Positions 15,470 to 18,324 of a stretch of DNA of 18,324 nucleotides are shown piece after piece. The notes beneath the pieces were generated by a model. The model had not been told where the DNA came from. It saw only the letters and a list, made by a program, of their open reading frames with translations, and did not search any database. Each line of letters starts with the position of its first letter. Positions within the stretch are counted from its first letter, which is position 1. The position numbers and the translations under genes were made by a program. The DNA comes from DAOOWV01 sp035371485 (GTDB lineage: Bacteria; Patescibacteriota; Dojkabacteria; JAFGLO01): the NCBI GenBank assembly GCA_035371485.1, contig DAOOWV010000018.1:1-18324 (forward strand), written 5' to 3'.

Positions 15470-15674
15470 CTATTTCTAAATAGATCGCTTTACCACCCTT
15501 TTTCCCATAAATATTACTATTTAATGGCTCTTTACCTGCTTGTTTTCACAGGCATGTCGTATTTTTTACAGTTGACTTCTGTCCGGTTCTAATATTTATT
15601 AATAAACTTCTTCCGGTCACCTGTTCAAAATTTATATTTGAAGCTCATTGTTGATAGCAACTAATAAGGTGAAC
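15420..15674 (-). promoter_or_regulatory. T-box riboswitch (tRNA-Ile responsive) leader of ileS
   Basis: The minus strand carries AGGGTGGTAAAGCG (15499-15486), close to the T-box consensus AGGGUGGNACCGCG. AGGG and GCG can pair with CGCCCCT in the 5' arm of the terminator, making the classical antiterminator with a 7-base bulge TGGTAAA. The TGGT is complementary to ACCA, the tRNA 3' end with discriminator A, as in tRNA-Ile. A hairpin CCATTAAAT...ATTTATGG (15527-15505) sits just before it, where Stem III is expected. A Stem I candidate is closed by AGTTG/CAACT (15662-15658 with 15574-15570), has an ATAAATTTT/GAAGTTTAT upper helix, and has GGTGA in its apical loop. The specifier codon is not fixed: ATT at 15593-15591 and ATC at 15655-15653 are candidates. 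An alternative TCACCT/AGGTGA base pairing also exists. Uncharged tRNA-Ile would promote read-through into ileS. Confidence 0.8.
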
Positions 15675-15680
15675 TATGTA

Positions 15681-15709
15681 ATTGTATCATATCTATTTTG
15701 TTTTAACAA
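15681..15709 (-). promoter_or_regulatory. Promoter of the ileS leader
   Basis: On the minus strand TTGTTA (15709-15704) and TACAAT (15686-15681) are separated by exactly 17 bases, a good vegetative sigma-70 pair. The -35 overlaps the last codons of the acetyltransferase gene. Transcription would begin near 15674, at the foot of the T-box Stem I, giving a leader of about 280 bases. Confidence 0.7.
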
Positions 15710-16247
15710 TATTTGCAGGATTACCAGCAACTACTACATTAGCGGGTACATCCTTGGTAACAACAGCTCTAAATCCTACTACAGACCCATCTGCAATATT
15801 AACTCCTTTTAATATTACTGATTGTCCACAAATCCAACAGTTATTGCCAATCTGAACTGGTTTTTCAATTACATTACCAAACATTACATGTTGTGGATCC
15901 TCAAATTTATGAAAATCAGTGTCAGATATTATTGCACTACCAACAATTGTATTGTTTCCAACAGTAATTGACTTCGCAGATTGAAAAAGCGCTCCATTAA
16001 TTCTTGTGTTTTCGCCTATGGAAATCTGTGCACTATGATCATAGAATTGAAATCTGTTTTTTTCCTCCCTTGCCCATAAGTTTGAATTATTGCCAATGGA
16101 TAAATGTCCCTTTCCTCTGATTGAAAATCTGTGATTTATAAGAATGTTTTTTCCGAATTTAACTTTTCTCCCATAAATTAGTTTGTAAAATATAATAAAA
16201 AGTTTGCTGATATTTAAAGTGGTTAATTTTATTATTTTGTGTTGCAT
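15693..16247 (-). CDS. Left-handed beta-helix (hexapeptide) O-acetyltransferase
   Basis: 184 residues from the ATG at 16247. A TTG at 16274 is in frame but lies inside the terminator stem, so it is unlikely. Hexapeptide repeats of the [LIV]-G-x-x-x-x type run through most of the protein: LSIGNNSNLW, ISIGENTRING, ITVGNNTIVG, VQIGNNCWIC, VILKGVNIADGSVVG. DTDFH supplies the likely catalytic His (113), and AGNPANIVK is the usual C-terminal signature of the WcaF/maltose-galactoside-type acetyltransferases that move acetyl from acetyl-CoA to sugars. It would act in the cytoplasm on a surface-polysaccharide or lipid-linked sugar precursor. No glycosyltransferase neighbours are present, so the acceptor is unknown. 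TATAAA stands 7 bases before the ATG, suggesting a near-leaderless mRNA. Confidence 0.85.
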   Translation of the reverse strand: MQHKIIKLTTLNISKLFIIFYKLIYGRKVKFGKNILINHRFSIRGKGHLSIGNNSNLWAREEKNRFQFYDHSAQISIGENTRINGALFQSAKSITVGNNTIVGSAIISDTDFHKFEDPQHVMFGNVIEKPVQIGNNCWICGQSVILKGVNIADGSVVGFRAVVTKDVPANVVVAGNPANIVKTK

Positions 16248-16254
16248 TTTGATT

Positions 16255-16260
16255 TTTATA
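16255..16260 (-). promoter_or_regulatory. -10-like box of the acetyltransferase gene
   Basis: TATAAA on the minus strand lies exactly 7 bases before the ATG at 16247, the distance expected for a leaderless start. No clear -35 can be seen because the terminator hairpin occupies that place. Confidence 0.3.
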
Positions 16261-16290
16261 AAAATAGGGAACAATTTTGTTCCCTATTTT
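16261..16290. terminator. Rho-independent terminator after the sigma-FecR fusion gene
   Basis: AAAATAGGGAAC (16261-16272) and GTTCCCTATTTT (16279-16290) are perfect 12-base arms around a 6-base loop. On the minus strand the second arm ends in TATTTTTAT, a T-rich tail, 25 bases after the stop of the fusion gene. The structure is symmetric and could work in both directions. Confidence 0.8.
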
Positions 16291-16314
16291 ATCAACTTAT
16301 TAATGTTTTTACCA

Positions 16315-18057
16315 CTATGGGGCTGTCGGTGCAGTAGCGATAATTTGGTTACTATAGATAGATGGTAGTGAACCTTCATATTTTCGAACTCTAATGTAAT
16401 AGGTTTTTTCATCTGTAATCTTCCATGAATATGATCTTTTTGTACCTTCGGTGAGGTAAATATACTCATTTCCAGGATATACTGGATTTATTTCTGTACT
16501 TTTTACGATCTTAAATCCCTTGTCTGTATTTAAACTTGTAACTGTCCAAGTCAGATTTACACCATCTGAAGTAACTTTACCTGTTAAACTGATCTTGGGT
16601 TCAACTGGAGTTGGGGTTGGTGGTGTGTAAGTTACAGTTATTGTCTGAGTGGTTATATTATAACTCTTGTCCTTTACTTTAATAAAAATTGAATTGGCTC
16701 CTTCATGCAAAGAAATAGGGTATGATATTTCAGTGTCTTTTATTAATTCATTCCACGATCCATTATAATACCAGCCATCTTCGTTTGAAATTAAGTTTAC
16801 TGTTGTAGTATTGCTTGAAGTTGTACTATTGTTTGCTAGGCTACTTACTGTAATTGATGGTGGGATCAAATCGCTTGCAATACCTAGATTTTTTTGCTCC
16901 TTATTTTCCTTTTCTGCTACCTCTGTAAAAAATTCTGATTTAAAAAGTTCCTTATCAATCTCATCTTTCGTCAATAAAATAGGATCACTTTCTTTTTTCA
17001 CAATTATTTGTTCACCGTTTTCAAGAACTTTAAGTTCATTGTTAACTTTTACTGATATTTTTCCATTTACACTTACTATTTTAGTCTGACTTTCTTCATC
17101 AGCAAAAGCCCTTGGAATCAGACCAGTGGTTGAAGCAATTTCGGGAATGTGAGTTATTAGTGTGGCACCATTTTCAATTGTAATTTCAGCAAATTGAGTT
17201 TGTGAAGATATTGCTTGCTCATAATTATTTTCAGAACTTATAAAAACAGTTCCTTTGTTTATTAATGGAAATCCATCATTTTGTAGGGTAATTGAGCTGT
17301 TAACATCAATAGATACCCTACCATATTGTGTTTTTAGATCTGCTATTGTGTCACTTGAGGTGATTATTTCATCATTTGCAAACACTTCTGTATCAGAATT
17401 ATAAATACTCTCTTGTTCCCCACGCACAATTGTTACATTTCCATCATTGGTGAAAAGCTGAGCAATTGCAGTTTCTTTTTGGTTAATTGGAGTGAGCGTG
17501 TTATCTTTTTTCCCATTCTCTATCATATAAAAAGTAAATACCCCTACTAACGCAGTAATTAATATTCCTGCTAAAAAGTAAGTAAACTTTGGGAAAGAGT
17601 TGAGTTTTTGGAGTAAACTGGACATGTGAATTGAAGTAAATTTAGATGTGTCTTTCTTGCTGAGTTGAACTTCTTTCATTTCATTTAGAATTTTTTGGTG
17701 TAACTCATTTTTGAAAGCACTATCTATTTGTACGTAATCGTCACGAGTTTTATTACATTGCTCTTCTAATTCTTCTGTTTCCTCGTCAAGTGCCTGTGTT
17801 AGTCTTTGGTTTTTATTTTTTCTAAAATAATCGATAAGTGTGTTTTGCATAATGGTAAAAATCCAGGTTCCAATGCTTGCTTTTTGTTGATTGAATTTAG
17901 TCCAATTTCTGACGACTTTAAGAAAAACTTCTGATGTAACATCTTCTGAAATGTGTTTATTCCTTGTACGGGAGTAAACGAATCTGAATACTAAATTAAT
18001 ATATTTTTCATAGACATCATCAATGTTTTTGGGGTTATCATTTTCAAGGGTTTGCAT
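16315..18057 (-). CDS. Membrane-tethered sigma-region-2 / FecR / Ig / FN3 fusion protein
   Basis: 580 residues. Residues about 13-85 are an ECF sigma region 2: YEKYINLVFRFVYSRTRNK, HISEDVTSEVFLKVVRNWTK, IGTWIFTIMQNTLIDYFRK. The expected region 4 helix-turn-helix is absent. A linker instead leads to a helix AFKNELHQKILNEM (114-127), similar in pattern to the pre-membrane helix of the anti-sigma-like protein in this window. A TM helix follows (158-179), then an extracytoplasmic FecR-like domain (about 203-260: GNVTIVRGEQ, VFANDEIITS, GRVSIDVNSS), an Ig-like domain (399-477) and an FN3-like domain (487-576, GFKIVKS...NPVYPGN). The likely origin is fusion of a sigma gene with its FecR/anti-sigma partner, losing region 4. 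It may bind core polymerase at the membrane without promoter -35 recognition, or it may be a decayed sigma. The frame is intact. The start overlaps the upstream small gene. Confidence 0.8.
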   Translation of the reverse strand: MQTLENDNPKNIDDVYEKYINLVFRFVYSRTRNKHISEDVTSEVFLKVVRNWTKFNQQKASIGTWIFTIMQNTLIDYFRKNKNQRLTQALDEETEELEEQCNKTRDDYVQIDSAFKNELHQKILNEMKEVQLSKKDTSKFTSIHMSSLLQKLNSFPKFTYFLAGILITALVGVFTFYMIENGKKDNTLTPINQKETAIAQLFTNDGNVTIVRGEQESIYNSDTEVFANDEIITSSDTIADLKTQYGRVSIDVNSSITLQNDGFPLINKGTVFISSENNYEQAISSQTQFAEITIENGATLITHIPEIASTTGLIPRAFADEESQTKIVSVNGKISVKVNNELKVLENGEQIIVKKESDPILLTKDEIDKELFKSEFFTEVAEKENKEQKNLGIASDLIPPSITVSSLANNSTTSSNTTTVNLISNEDGWYYNGSWNELIKDTEISYPISLHEGANSIFIKVKDKSYNITTQTITVTYTPPTPTPVEPKISLTGKVTSDGVNLTWTVTSLNTDKGFKIVKSTEINPVYPGNEYIYLTEGTKRSYSWKITDEKTYYIRVRKYEGSLPSIYSNQIIATAPTAP

Positions 18058-18289
18058 TGCTAGTGTGATTTTTCAAGAAGTTTATAAATTCTTTTTTACT
18101 AAGTTTGGTATCCTTTATAGTTTTCAAAAGTTCATCCGTTATTTGAGGGTATTTTTCTTTCTGATAAGTATATGATCCAATATACATTCCTGTATTTGTA
18201 TCAAAATTGTCGTCGAAACTATAGTTTATTCCTTGTATTTTAATATTAGAACTTGTTAATAAGTTTAATAATTCCCTTATATGTGACAT
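18044..18289 (-). CDS. Small hypothetical protein overlapping the sigma-FecR gene
   Basis: 81 residues, no signal peptide, TM helix or recognisable domain. It is predicted helical at both ends, with an Asp/Tyr-rich middle (NYSFDDNFDTNTGMYIGSYT) and a lysine-rich C-terminal half (TIKDTKLSKKEFINFLKNHT). Its last 14 bases overlap the start of the sigma-region-2 fusion gene (AGCAATGCAAACC), the layout of translational coupling, so the two are probably co-expressed. A cytoplasmic partner or regulator of the fusion protein is possible but unproven. The window ends 35 bases upstream of the start, so it may be part of a longer operon. Confidence 0.55.
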   Translation of the reverse strand: MSHIRELLNLLTSSNIKIQGINYSFDDNFDTNTGMYIGSYTYQKEKYPQITDELLKTIKDTKLSKKEFINFLKNHTSNANP

Positions 18290-18324
18290 CTTTGCTCTTT
18301 GATTAAATGTGATTATTAATAGAT

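Noticed and set aside
15420..15480. Hairpin before ileS read as a plain terminator of the upstream acetyltransferase
   Set aside because: A T-box motif with an exact antiterminator partner lies directly before it, and a good promoter lies between the two genes, so it is better explained as part of the ileS leader.
16248..16274. TTG start for the acetyltransferase
   Set aside because: It lies inside the 12-bp terminator stem and adds residues unlike the family; the ATG at 16247 with a -10-like box 7 bases upstream is better.
1..18324. UGA recoding (SR1/Gracilibacteria-type code)
   Set aside because: Several genes end sensibly at TGA (2580-2582, 11782-11784, the 81-residue gene), and conserved proteins show no internal TGA.
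1..18324. CRISPR array, tRNA or rRNA genes
   Set aside because: No regular repeat-spacer pattern, and no cloverleaf or rRNA-like segment was found by eye; the delta-60 repeats are protein-coding.

Overview
The window is AT-rich, uses the standard code (genes end in TGA as well as TAA and TAG), and is dense with short operons. It carries a compact type IV pilus locus, surface proteins with delta-60, FecR, Ig-like and FN3-like modules, and two ECF-type sigma modules tied to membrane proteins. Most starts lack a Shine-Dalgarno sequence, and several genes have a -10-like box placed so that transcription would begin at the start codon. Together this suggests an uncultivated Patescibacteria/CPR bacterium, perhaps a Dojkabacteria-like lineage. 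That placement is an impression from gene style, not a database result.

Layout: (1) 3-1541 (+), the 3' part of a delta-60-repeat surface protein ending in an acidic repeat and an LSKTG/TM/KKK sorting-like tail. (2) 1603-2582 (+), a membrane-anchored HExxH metallopeptidase whose N-terminal coding part appears to be split by a one-base frame change at a T7 tract. (3) 4758-5285 and 2662-4647 (-), an ECF sigma factor followed by a single-pass membrane protein, probably its anti-sigma factor. (4) 5519-11784 (+), a type IV pilus operon: major pilin, strong hairpins, PilB-type ATPase, PilC-type platform protein and four minor pilins. One minor pilin carries a large beta-propeller-like ectodomain. 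(5) 11785-12009, an intergenic element with nested palindromes. (6) 12010-15393 (-), isoleucyl-tRNA synthetase with a Nudix hydrolase domain inserted in its editing region, preceded by a T-box type leader. (7) 15693-16247 (-), a hexapeptide-repeat acetyltransferase. (8) 16315-18289 (-), a small hypothetical gene overlapping a gene whose product joins sigma region 2, without region 4, to a TM segment and a FecR/Ig/FN3 ectodomain.

How the parts may work together: the pilus genes would build a surface fibre tipped by the propeller minor pilin. The sigma/anti-sigma pair is transcribed divergently from the pilus operon and may control it or other envelope genes. ileS looks independently controlled by tRNA-Ile charging. 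The strongest candidates for something undescribed are the membrane-tethered sigma-region-2/FecR fusion, the Nudix-containing IleRS under T-box control, and the pilin/beta-propeller fusion.
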